A DNA stretch of 47,216 nucleotides, taken from contig CAIOZY010000024.1 of NCBI GenBank assembly GCA_903862935.1, positions 1-47,216 of the forward strand, read 5' to 3'. Origin of the DNA: an uncultured Opitutaceae bacterium (GTDB lineage: Bacteria; Verrucomicrobiota; Verrucomicrobiia; Opitutales; Opitutaceae). Below the pieces are notes generated by a model. The model was given only the letters and a program-made list of their open reading frames with translations, had not been told where the DNA came from and did no database searches. The position numbers and the translations under genes were made by a program. Below, piece after piece: positions 24,312-32,478 of this stretch (within the stretch, counting starts at the first letter, position 1; every line of letters starts with the position of its first letter).

Positions 24312-25685
24312 ATGAAACATCCCGCAAGCGACGCGAAGCACTCCCCAAAACCCGCGGGCGGCCCGGCCGCCGCTCTCCTGGCCGGCGCAGCCGTCGCGGA
24401 CCTGACCCCGAAGACCAGCCAGTTCCTGTACGGCTACCCGCATGTCCCGCGTTACAGTACGGGCGTGCACGACCCGCTGCAGTGCTCGGCGCTGTACCTG
24501 AAGGGTGGAGGGGGAAGCGCGCTATTCCTCGCAAACGACATCATCCTGGTCGAAAAGAGCTTTGTCTTGTCGGTCCGGAAGCGGATCGCAGCCGAAACGG
24601 GCATAGCGCCGGACTCGGTGATGATCTCGGCGACCCACACCCACTCGGGGCCGCTGATGGCCGACTACATCAGCCACGCGTCGGACCCTGTGCTGCCGAA
24701 GACCGACCAGAAGTACGTCGCCTGGGCCGCCGACCAGATGGTCAAAGCCGGGGTTGCGGCGGTGAAGGCTGCGGTGCCCGCGGAGGTGGGGCTTGTGGCG
24801 GTCCGGGCCGAGGGTGTGGGCACAAACCGGCACGACCCGGCCGGGCCTGCCGACCCGCAGGTACCGGTGCTGGTGGCCCGGTCGCTGACGACGCACACGG
24901 CCCTGGCGGCGATGCTCGTCTACTCGATGCACCCCACGGTCCTCCACGAGGACTCGACCCTCATCAGCGGGGACTTTCCCCACTTCGCGCGCGAATACCT
25001 GCGCGGCAAGGTTCTCCCGGCCGGCTGCCCCATCCTCTACCACATGGGCACCGCGGGCAACCAGAGCCCTCGGCATGTCACCAAGGCGAATACGTTTGCG
25101 GAGGCTCAGCGGCTCGGCGAGAGGCTGGGCCAGACGATAGCCGCGGCGATCCCTGGGATCGTTTACCACAGCGACCTCCCGGTGTGGGTTCGGCAAAGCT
25201 ACTTGGAGCTCACGATGCGCAAGTTCCCCTCGCCCGAGGAGGCCGACCGAAATGAGAAAGAGGCCCGGGCGAGGTTCGACCACCTCAGGACGAGCGGGGC
25301 GCCCCGCCAGCAGACCCGCACAGCGGAGTGCGACTGGTTTGGCTCCGAGGAGACAGCCTGCATGGCCCGGGCCGCGGCCGACGGCCGCCTCGCTGAGGAG
25401 GCCGCATCCGCGCTGCCCATGGAGATCCAGGTCGCCCAGGTCGGCCCCTGGAAGTTCGTCGGGTGGCCGGGCGAGCACTTCGTGGAGTACGGACTGGCGG
25501 TCAAGGCCCGCTCCCCGGACACCTTCGTCATCACCGCCGCAAACGGGATGCTCCAGGGTTACATGGTGACCGCCGAGGCCGTCGCCGGTAAGTACTACGA
25601 GTCGACGAACGCGGTCTTCGAGCACACGAACGGGCCCCGGATCGTCGAGGCGACGCTCGGGCTCATCCTTGCGAAGAAACCCTGA
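24312..25685 (+). CDS. Neutral/alkaline ceramidase-like amidohydrolase (PF04734-like)
   Basis: A 457-residue protein related to neutral ceramidases, zinc amidases that cleave N-acyl bonds. Visible active-site matches: HTHSGP with His109 and His111, His207 in YSMHPTV, Ser252 in TAGNQSP (aligning with the nucleophile-bearing DVSP of bacterial ceramidase), Glu in GWPGEHFVEYG, and the GYMVTAEA...YYES segment that carries the zinc-binding tyrosine. Unlike secreted ceramidases it has no clear signal peptide, so it is probably cytoplasmic. It also lacks the C-terminal immunoglobulin-like domain. It leads an operon with an FGGY kinase (11-nt gap). This suggests it de-acylates an amino sugar or aminopolyol, not a sphingolipid. 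Confidence 0.8.
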   Translation: MKHPASDAKHSPKPAGGPAAALLAGAAVADLTPKTSQFLYGYPHVPRYSTGVHDPLQCSALYLKGGGGSALFLANDIILVEKSFVLSVRKRIAAETGIAPDSVMISATHTHSGPLMADYISHASDPVLPKTDQKYVAWAADQMVKAGVAAVKAAVPAEVGLVAVRAEGVGTNRHDPAGPADPQVPVLVARSLTTHTALAAMLVYSMHPTVLHEDSTLISGDFPHFAREYLRGKVLPAGCPILYHMGTAGNQSPRHVTKANTFAEAQRLGERLGQTIAAAIPGIVYHSDLPVWVRQSYLELTMRKFPSPEEADRNEKEARARFDHLRTSGAPRQQTRTAECDWFGSEETACMARAAADGRLAEEAASALPMEIQVAQVGPWKFVGWPGEHFVEYGLAVKARSPDTFVITAANGMLQGYMVTAEAVAGKYYESTNAVFEHTNGPRIVEATLGLILAKKP

Positions 25686-25696
25686 CCGAATAGGCC

Positions 25697-27073
25697 ATGT
25701 CGCTCTACCTCGGCATCGACCTGGGCACCTCCTACTTCAAGGTCGGCCTGTTCGACGCGGCCGGATCGCTCAAGGGACTGGGGCGGGTTGCGGTCGATCC
25801 GCGCACGCCCCGGCCCGGCCGCTATGAACTGCCCGCCCAGGCCTTTTGGCAGAAGCTCCGCAGGGGCCTGGACGAAGCCCTGGCTCAGGCCGGGGCGCGC
25901 GCGGACTCGATCGCGGCCCTGTCGTACTCCTCCCAGGCTAACAGCTTCCTCATCCTCGATCAGGCGGATGCCCCCCTGACCCCGTTGATCCTGTGGACGG
26001 ACACCCGGGGCGCCGAGGTGCCCCCGGCTTGGGAGGAGTTCTCCCAGACCGAGCCGTTCCGGCGCCACGTAGGATTCGCGGGAATCTCCGGAGGGTTTGC
26101 CGTCGGCAAGTGGCTTTGGATTGAGAAAAACCAACCGGAGATCTGGGCGAAGGCCCGCAGGCTGCTGACGATCTCCGACTACTTCACGTATGCCCTGACG
26201 GGAGAGCCTGTAGGGGACGGGAGTACCGCGGCCTTCTTGGGGATCTTCGACCTGACTGCGGGGACCTGGTGGGAGCGGTCCCTGGCGACCTTCTCGATCG
26301 ATGCGGGCAAGCTGTCGAGACCCATCAGGCCGGGATCGCGCTGCGGGGTCGTCAGTGCCCGGGGGGCCGCCTTGCTGGGCGTGCCCTCGGGGACGGCGGT
26401 TGCCGTCGGCGGCCTCGACCACCACATCGCCGCGGTCGGCTCGGGGGTCGGCCGCTTCGCCGAGATGAGCATCTCGACCGGGACTGTGCTCGCGGCCCTT
26501 GCGCTGGTCGACGAGCCCGCGCCGAAGGAGGGGTGCTACCACGGACCCCACGTCGACGGCCAGCGGTACTTCCGGCTCGCGTTCGACCCGGACGGCGCGG
26601 GGCAGCTTGAGGACTACCAGAAGCGGTTTTCGCCCGGGCTCTCCATTGAACAGCTTATCGCGCTTGCGGCCAAGACACCGGCCGGCTCCCGCCCGAGCGG
26701 AACCCCGACGGCCGGAGCCTCGGACAAGGAGCACGGAGCCCGGATTCGATGTATCCTCGAAAAGGTCGCGGCGACCCACTGCCGTCTCGCCCGGGACGCG
26801 GCCGACCCCGGGTCGGTCCGCCGGATCGTCGCCACGGGCGGCGGCGCGCGAAGCCCGTTCTGGCTCCAGATCAAGGCCGACATGCTCGGGATCCCGATCG
26901 TGAAGTCCTCGTCTTCCGAACGCGCCTGTCTGGGTGCCGCCGCGATAGCGGCCGCAGCAGCGGGGGCCTACGCCTCAGTCGACGAGGCCACCCTCGGGAT
27001 GGTGCACCCCGGCGACACGTTCGACCCGGACCCGAAGGTGACCGAGTTCTACCGGAAGCTGGCCGCTCAGTAG
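25697..27073 (+). CDS. FGGY-family carbohydrate kinase
   Basis: A 458-residue kinase of the hexokinase/actin fold. Phosphate-1 motif GIDLGTSYFKVGLFD lies at residues 6-20. The catalytic base is Asp241 in GGLDHH, with the ADP-binding STGTVLAAL shortly after and the C-terminal glycine motif IVATGGGARSPFW. The family phosphorylates ketoses, polyols and related sugars. It is cotranscribed with the ceramidase-like gene upstream and ends 7 bp inside the convergent NagB-like gene. The product is probably the inducer of the DeoR repressor and the substrate of the NagB-like enzyme. The exact sugar is not predictable. Confidence 0.87.
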   Translation: MSLYLGIDLGTSYFKVGLFDAAGSLKGLGRVAVDPRTPRPGRYELPAQAFWQKLRRGLDEALAQAGARADSIAALSYSSQANSFLILDQADAPLTPLILWTDTRGAEVPPAWEEFSQTEPFRRHVGFAGISGGFAVGKWLWIEKNQPEIWAKARRLLTISDYFTYALTGEPVGDGSTAAFLGIFDLTAGTWWERSLATFSIDAGKLSRPIRPGSRCGVVSARGAALLGVPSGTAVAVGGLDHHIAAVGSGVGRFAEMSISTGTVLAALALVDEPAPKEGCYHGPHVDGQRYFRLAFDPDGAGQLEDYQKRFSPGLSIEQLIALAAKTPAGSRPSGTPTAGASDKEHGARIRCILEKVAATHCRLARDAADPGSVRRIVATGGGARSPFWLQIKADMLGIPIVKSSSSERACLGAAAIAAAAAGAYASVDEATLGMVHPGDTFDPDPKVTEFYRKLAAQ

Positions 27074-28002
27074 GCCTTGTTCCAGTAGGGGCGGATCTCG
27101 GCGAGGGTCGACTCGCCGACCCAGCAGTCCGTCTCGAGCAGCTGGTGGATCGAGGTCGGCAGCAGCGGAGTGACCGGCCCGTGGATCACCAGGCGGGAGG
27201 TCAGGCGCTGCCAGGAGGCGAACGACCCGTCGATGCTCAGGGAGTGCAGGTCGAAGCGGTTCTTCGAACCGATCACCTCAGCCGGACCGATCGTCGCGGC
27301 CATCGGAGGAACCGCGCAGAGGTTGCCGGCCATGCCGAAGCTACCGTGCAGCGAGTTCTGGGCGAGCGTGAAGGGGCTCATCCGGCAGATCCTGGGCCCG
27401 TACGTCATCCACTCCTTGAGACTGGATGCGGCGAACTCGGGGGCGTCCGGCTCGATGAAGGCGAGGTGTCCGGTCCATCCGGGGCCGCTGTAGCAGGCAT
27501 CTGCGCCGCCCATGTCGGCGATCATCTTGCCGTAATCCTTGATGTTCTTGTGGGTCGGCCCCAGGGCCTGCTTTTCCGGTGGGCGCAGCTTCGGATCGAT
27601 CTGATAATAGAAGTACTTCTTGAACTGGTGCGCGAAACCCTGCGGCCAATCCTCGGGGGCGGTCTCGCCCTTCTCGTTGGCGTACTCGTCCATGTTGAAC
27701 GTGTGCAGTTTCTTGCAGTTCACCCGGAACTTGTTGATCAAGTAGGCGACCTTCTTGTACATCGGCGCCGGATTCGGGGTGATCAGGACGCACTCCCGGT
27801 TGTGGTCTGCCGCGTCCTTGATCCGGTGGAACATGTCCGCCATCCAGCGGAACTCGATCTCCCAGTCAGGCATCACGGTAATCCGGAATTTCGGATTCTT
27901 GTGCTTCGTGAAGTCCTTGTCCTTGATCCGGATTACGCGCTCGATCGCCTTGGTGTCCCGGAAGGGAATTATCGGTGATGGGGTGAACTTGAATGTGCTC
28001 AT
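27067..28002 (-). CDS. NagB-like (glucosamine-6-phosphate deaminase family) protein
   Basis: A 311-residue member of the NagB/RpiA fold, longer than the usual 260-270. It keeps the active-site loop FNMDEY (Asp105, the ring-opening/proton-transfer Asp72 of E. coli NagB) and GHLAFIEP with His179 and Glu184 (E. coli His143, Glu148). The residue matching catalytic Asp141 is Thr177 in GPGWTGHLAF, so the standard triad is broken and the reaction or substrate is likely altered. It has its own transcription unit, with AAGGAG 7 nt before the ATG. It converges on the FGGY kinase gene with a 7-bp overlap, supporting a shared pathway. Confidence 0.8.
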   Translation of the reverse strand: MSTFKFTPSPIIPFRDTKAIERVIRIKDKDFTKHKNPKFRITVMPDWEIEFRWMADMFHRIKDAADHNRECVLITPNPAPMYKKVAYLINKFRVNCKKLHTFNMDEYANEKGETAPEDWPQGFAHQFKKYFYYQIDPKLRPPEKQALGPTHKNIKDYGKMIADMGGADACYSGPGWTGHLAFIEPDAPEFAASSLKEWMTYGPRICRMSPFTLAQNSLHGSFGMAGNLCAVPPMAATIGPAEVIGSKNRFDLHSLSIDGSFASWQRLTSRLVIHGPVTPLLPTSIHQLLETDCWVGESTLAEIRPYWNKAY

Positions 28003-28098
28003 AAGAAGGCTCCTTGGACGAGGTGTCTTGATGTGTCCTCGTGTACACTCAGGATCGAACCGACCCACGGCAAGCCATATCGAGCCTGGCCCAAACGA

Positions 28099-28791
28099 TC
28101 AGAAAAGCTCCGGATCCTCGGGGGGCGGCGGGGCCACGCAACGGGGGCCCTCGTGCCGCGAATTGTTGACGTAGGGATCGACCCGCCTGGCCCGCAAAAG
28201 CCCGTCGGCCGCCGGCAGCGTCAGTTGCGCCAGTTCCGCAGAGTTCAAGGGGCTGTCCCCGAACCAAAGCGCAGCCGACTCGCCGGTCAGGATGACCGGC
28301 ATGCGGTCGTGAACCTCGCCGACCACCCGGTTGGCCGTTGTAGTGACGATGCAAAATGTGGGCGGGTCCGCGCCGTCCGGAGGTTCCCATAATCCCGCGA
28401 GGGCCATCGGCTCGTCATCGTCGAGCGTGAAAAGCCAGGGCTGCTTTCGGGTGCCGAGGTCCCTGAATTCATAGAAGCCGCAGGCTGGGACCAGGCACCG
28501 CCGGCCGGCCGCCGCCGCCCTAAATGCGGGCAATCCCGCGATTGTCTCTGCCCGGGCGTTGGGCAACGCTCGCTTGCGCTCCGCCCCGCGGTCGCCGGGC
28601 GGCAGCAGACCGAACCGCATTGACCCCAGGGAGGGCTCCCCGGATTCCTTGGCCACGATGGGCGCAAGCTGCGAGGGGGCTATGTTGTAGCGGGGCTCAA
28701 GCAGGGTCTTCCCGCGCAGGGCCGCGTTGAGCACCCCTTCCAGGGCCTCGAGCGCGGCTTCCGGCTTGTGCACGGTGTAACGGACGCACAT
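28099..28791 (-). CDS. SRAP-domain protein (YedK/HMCES family)
   Basis: A 230-residue enzyme that forms a covalent thiazolidine link with abasic sites in single-stranded DNA and protects them. The start at 28791 gives MCVRYT, exposing the essential Cys2 after Met removal; longer starts would not. Other conserved parts are NIAPSQ, then NARAET, the ACGFYEF block with the catalytic Glu, and the EVHDRMPVIL block with the catalytic His. Length is normal. No SOS-type genes are adjacent. A short AT-rich stretch at 28867-28883 may contain its promoter. Confidence 0.9.
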   Translation of the reverse strand: MCVRYTVHKPEAALEALEGVLNAALRGKTLLEPRYNIAPSQLAPIVAKESGEPSLGSMRFGLLPPGDRGAERKRALPNARAETIAGLPAFRAAAAGRRCLVPACGFYEFRDLGTRKQPWLFTLDDDEPMALAGLWEPPDGADPPTFCIVTTTANRVVGEVHDRMPVILTGESAALWFGDSPLNSAELAQLTLPAADGLLRARRVDPYVNNSRHEGPRCVAPPPPEDPELF

Positions 28792-28938
28792 GGCAGAGGC
28801 CCTGAAGCTGGATCCGGTCGCCTGGCGTTGCAACTCCAGCCCGGAAGGAGTTCGGCGCGGCCGCACCAAAATTATTTATGTTTTTTCCGGGTTAGGCCTT
28901 GCGGTTGGGGCACGATCGGGATACGTAGTTCTACGTAG

Positions 28939-29628
28939 TTGATGCCACTCCTGCACAGGAATCCTCAGGTCGTGGATCAAGACACCGGTGACGGGGTTTG
29001 CGGGGAGAAGTGCGCGGCGTTACGGGTTATCTTGTTCGGCTTTGCCGCGGGCGTTTCTGCCGTACTCTCGGGACCTGGCTGCACCACCGAGCCGGAGCTG
29101 GCCGCAGCTCCGTGGATCCCGCCCGAGGCCGTCGCACAGCTGTCGCCCCCACCGCTCGCTTCGACCCCGGGTCAGGCAATTGACTATGTCACTCACTACG
29201 TGCGCGAGCATCCCGGCTCTGATTTTGCGGTGGGCAGGGGCGACTCGATGCTTCCGCTCTACCGCGACAGGGACGTAATCCTCCTGGACCGGCCGGCCCT
29301 CGCCGATATCAAGCCGGGCCAGACGATCGTATTCATGAGCCAGGACGGGTTGCCGGTTGCGCACATTCTGGTCGCGCACACAGGCGGCGGGGTGATGACC
29401 CGGGGCCTAAACAACAGCGTCTGCGACCCGGACATCCTTCGCGACAACGCCTACATTGGGGTCGTCGTGAAGGCCTTCCGCCCCAGCCGGAGCGCGATCC
29501 TCGCATCAGCCAGGCCCGCTCCCCAGCAGCTCGCGCACCCGACTTCGCCGGAGTATGGGGCGCGCCTCCTGCGGTCCGTCATGCCGCGCCGCGAGGATGT
29601 TGACACCCAGCTCGGCGGGCAGATGTGA
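28939..29628 (+). CDS. Exported protein with S26/S24-type peptidase fold, ER/archaeal-like
   Basis: A 229-residue protein. A hydrophobic segment (about residues 28-45) followed by SGPGC suggests export, perhaps as an atypical lipoprotein, though the lipobox is poor. From residue 98 the pattern follows type I signal peptidases: GRGDSMLPLYRDRDVILLD with candidate nucleophile Ser103, then IKPGQTIVF, PVAHILVA and TRGLNNSVCDP. Position 142 is His where bacterial enzymes have the general-base Lys. His at this place, and the T-x-G-x-N-N motif, are marks of ER/archaeal signal peptidases. Ends 5 nt from the convergent ATPase gene. Protease activity is plausible but unproven. Confidence 0.6.
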   Translation: MMPLLHRNPQVVDQDTGDGVCGEKCAALRVILFGFAAGVSAVLSGPGCTTEPELAAAPWIPPEAVAQLSPPPLASTPGQAIDYVTHYVREHPGSDFAVGRGDSMLPLYRDRDVILLDRPALADIKPGQTIVFMSQDGLPVAHILVAHTGGGVMTRGLNNSVCDPDILRDNAYIGVVVKAFRPSRSAILASARPAPQQLAHPTSPEYGARLLRSVMPRREDVDTQLGGQM

Positions 29629-29633
29629 GGCGC

Positions 29634-30341
29634 TCAGACTGCTCCGCGCTCGTCCGAGGCGATGACTCCGCCTCGAAGGCGCAGGATTCGTCCGCAGCGC
29701 GCCGCCAACTCCGTGTCGTGGGTCACCAGGACCAGCGTCGTTCCCCGCTCCCGGTTCATGCCGAAGATCAGCCCTGCCATGTTCTGGGCCGTCGCATTGT
29801 CCAATTCCCCCGTCGGCTCGTCGCAGAACAGGATTTTCGGGCGGTTGATAAACGCGCGGGCCAGGGCCACCCGCTGTTGCTCGCCCCCGGACAGCTGAAC
29901 CGGGTAGTGGCCGCAGCGGTCCCCCAGGCCTACCCGCCCGAGCAGCTCGCGGCCCTCCTGTTCATAGTCGGCGCCCAGGCGGCCGCGGGCCGGCCGCAGA
30001 TCAATCGGCACGCACACGTTCTCGAGGGCCGTCAGGGTCGGGATGAGCTGGAAGTTCTGGAATACAAATCCGACGTGGGCGTTGCGCACGCGGGCGCGCC
30101 CGTCCTCGTTGAGGCTGTCTAGCGCCTCTCCGGCCAGCCGGACTGATCCGCTCGACGCCCGGTCCAGACCCGCGCACAGCCCCAGAAGCGTCGTCTTCCC
30201 GCTGCCGCTCGGCCCCACGACGGCGAGGCTCGCCTCCGAGGCGAGCTCAAAGCTCACGTCCCGCAGCACGGTGAGCGATCCGGACGCGGTCGCGTACGTC
30301 TTCGTCAGGCGCTCGACTTTCAGGATGGGGGAGTCGCTCAT
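29634..30341 (-). CDS. LolD/MacB-type ABC transporter ATP-binding protein
   Basis: A 235-residue nucleotide-binding subunit. Walker A GPSGSGKTT begins at residue 43, a Q-loop follows in VFQNFQLIP, the signature is LSGGEQQRVALARA, Walker B is ILFCDEPTGELD, and the switch histidine is in VTHD. This is the FtsE/LolD/MacB group that drives mechanotransmission across the periplasm, for example lipoprotein release or peptide efflux. No FtsX/MacB-like permease is encoded beside it. The gene lies only 7 nt downstream of the large Ig-like secreted protein, so it may belong to that unit. Start chosen at 30341; upstream in-frame codons are shadows of the neighbouring gene. Confidence 0.87.
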   Translation of the reverse strand: MSDSPILKVERLTKTYATASGSLTVLRDVSFELASEASLAVVGPSGSGKTTLLGLCAGLDRASSGSVRLAGEALDSLNEDGRARVRNAHVGFVFQNFQLIPTLTALENVCVPIDLRPARGRLGADYEQEGRELLGRVGLGDRCGHYPVQLSGGEQQRVALARAFINRPKILFCDEPTGELDNATAQNMAGLIFGMNRERGTTLVLVTHDTELAARCGRILRLRGGVIASDERGAV

Positions 30342-30348
30342 GGGTGCC

Positions 30349-32478
30349 CTACCGGCGGGCGGCCGGAACAGCGGGCACTTCGACGTTGGAGGAACCGGCC
30401 CGGACGGGCAAGGGATTCGCGAACGAAGGCCAGGGGGACCGCCCGAGCCCCGCCGGATCGGTCCAAAGGGCCGAGGTTCCGAGAAGTCCTCGGGGGCCTG
30501 AAACACGGACGTCGCGCCCTGAGGCGTCGAACCGGATCCTTGCCACGGGCACAATTGCGACCGCGTTCACGGAGGCGGTGAGTGAAGGCGCCGCGAGCCA
30601 GGGTCCGCCACCGTCCTGGGAGGCCTCGATGAGGATGGTCCCGGTCCCGGTGGGTGTCAGCTCGCCCGCTGAGATGAAGCCCGGGCCCGAGATGACGGCG
30701 AGGCTCACCGGCAGCCCCGAGGTGGAGGTGGCGGACACAGGCACCGGCGGGCCTGGAAAGGGCGCAGTCGCCGGGGCTGAGAGCGAGATCGACTGCGGGC
30801 TCAGGGACGAGAAGTTCCCGAAAAGCGTCAGGTTTCCGGTCATCGAGACCAGCAGGGGGTTCGCCGCAGAGCTGAGGCTCCCGGACCAGCCCGAGAAGGC
30901 CGCCCCGGGCCCGGGCGTTGCGGAGACGGAGACCAGGGCCCCGGCCGGGTAGGTTCCGCCGCCGGTTACGCTGCCGGAACCCGAGACGTAGGTGACCAGT
31001 AAATACATCGGGGCGGTGGCGGTGACGGCCGCGGAAAGAGACACCGGGCCGCCCGGGCCGGAAGCAGCCAGGGTGTACGTGTAGGTCCCCGGCTGGCTCA
31101 GGATTAGGGTCTGCGACCCGGACAGCGACGCCCCCGAGACACCGGGGCCTGCTACCGTCACGGAATCGGCTCCGGTGCAGGTCCACGAGACCGTGACCGA
31201 CATGGGGGTCGTTCCGGAAAGGGGGCTGGCCGACAGGGTCGCTATTGGGGGCGAAGGCGGAGATGGAGGAGGAGGCGGGGGAGGCGGGGGATCAACGCTC
31301 AGATGGTACGGGCCTGCGATCGCCGAGGGCTTGTTGTCTTGGTCTCCGTCCCGGGCCACATAAAAGGTGTAGGTACCGGCGGCGGGTGGGGTCCAGCTGG
31401 GAACCCAGACCGCCCCGGCGCAATCCCCGGGGCTCGGGCCCAGGTTCGTGCCGGCGTAGGCCGACGCGCCCGCATCCCAGTTCGTGTAGCCGGCGATGCA
31501 GAACTGCCAGGCCCCGGTGCCCGCCCCGCCGAAGACCTGCGGCGTGAACCCCTGGCCAAGCGGGATCTCGGCGGGAACAGAACTCACGGGCGGCTGGCCG
31601 GACTTTCCGGTGACCGAGACGCTCCAGGTGATCACCGGCGACTGAGCTCCGCAGGAGTCCACAGACCAGGCTGAGTAGGTGACGGAGCCCGTCGGGTCGC
31701 TTGTGAGATTTTGGGCGTTGCCCGAGAAACCGTCGCCCCCGAGAGGGTAGGCGAACGGCTGTCCGTTCTTGTCGATCCGGACGCCGGCCAGGTTTCCGTT
31801 GTCGTCCTCGGCGTCGGCGGAGATGGAGTACGCCTGGCCGGCAAGGACCTGGGAGGGGTTGATCCCGCCGGAGCTGGGGCTCCAGCGGATCCGAGGAGGA
31901 TCGTTGGCCGGCCCGGTCACGACGGGCGCCGTGGCGCTGCAGATCGGGAAGACGCCCTGGCTTCCGCCACCCTGGTTGTAGATGTAGACGTAGACGAAGA
32001 CCCGGAAGGCCGTGTTCGGCGGGAGTTGGGCCGGGTTGAAGCTCCAGGTGAACGTGTAGGGCGGGCTCGGACCCGGATTCGGGGTGTTTACCGGCTGATA
32101 GGGCCCGCCCTGGTCGGGCAGGCCCCCGTTGAGGGCGGATGGGGCCCATGATCCCGAGCTGTCCTTCTGTTCAAGCCACACGTCCATCCCGTACACGCCC
32201 TCGGAGCCTCGCGGCGTGAACGGAGCCACCGCGTAGATGAACCGGCCCCGGGAGGAGTCGATCCGGCCGAACGGCCCGTAGTAGGGATAGGACAGGTTGA
32301 GGGAGCCTCCCCCGTGGTCGGCTCCGTAGTTTGCGTCGGGAAACGGAGAGTCGACCGCAATCGGCGCAGAGTAGACCCTCCCGTCCGCCGAGACGGACTG
32401 GGTCGGCCCCGGGTCGTCGGCCCAAAGGCCCGTCGCGGCCCAGAGTGCCAGCGCCGCTGTGAGACTAGGGAGCCTCAT
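30349..32478 (-). CDS. Large secreted Ig-like / bacterial-repeat protein
   Basis: A 709-residue exported protein with a signal peptide (about 1-20). The N-terminal half is a beta-rich region of unknown family (about 30-390), with a PKD/Ig-like stretch in IRWSPSSGGINPSQVLAG. A proline-rich linker of about ten prolines follows near 397-410. An Ig-like domain (about 412-500) and an InlB-B-type repeat (SGSGSVTGGGTYPAGA, then AAFSGWSG) come next. The C-terminus is a beta-rich tail. No enzyme motif is seen. The start overlaps the stop of the CAP-like gene by 14 nt, so the two secreted proteins are cotranscribed. Probably a cell-surface or matrix protein. Confidence 0.7.
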   Translation of the reverse strand: MRLPSLTAALALWAATGLWADDPGPTQSVSADGRVYSAPIAVDSPFPDANYGADHGGGSLNLSYPYYGPFGRIDSSRGRFIYAVAPFTPRGSEGVYGMDVWLEQKDSSGSWAPSALNGGLPDQGGPYQPVNTPNPGPSPPYTFTWSFNPAQLPPNTAFRVFVYVYIYNQGGGSQGVFPICSATAPVVTGPANDPPRIRWSPSSGGINPSQVLAGQAYSISADAEDDNGNLAGVRIDKNGQPFAYPLGGDGFSGNAQNLTSDPTGSVTYSAWSVDSCGAQSPVITWSVSVTGKSGQPPVSSVPAEIPLGQGFTPQVFGGAGTGAWQFCIAGYTNWDAGASAYAGTNLGPSPGDCAGAVWVPSWTPPAAGTYTFYVARDGDQDNKPSAIAGPYHLSVDPPPPPPPPPSPPSPPIATLSASPLSGTTPMSVTVSWTCTGADSVTVAGPGVSGASLSGSQTLILSQPGTYTYTLAASGPGGPVSLSAAVTATAPMYLLVTYVSGSGSVTGGGTYPAGALVSVSATPGPGAAFSGWSGSLSSAANPLLVSMTGNLTLFGNFSSLSPQSISLSAPATAPFPGPPVPVSATSTSGLPVSLAVISGPGFISAGELTPTGTGTILIEASQDGGGPWLAAPSLTASVNAVAIVPVARIRFDASGRDVRVSGPRGLLGTSALWTDPAGLGRSPWPSFANPLPVRAGSSNVEVPAVPAARR

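Noticed and set aside
28040-28065. tRNA T-arm-like GGTTCGATCC on the minus strand
   Set aside because: No acceptor, D or anticodon arm can be folded around it.
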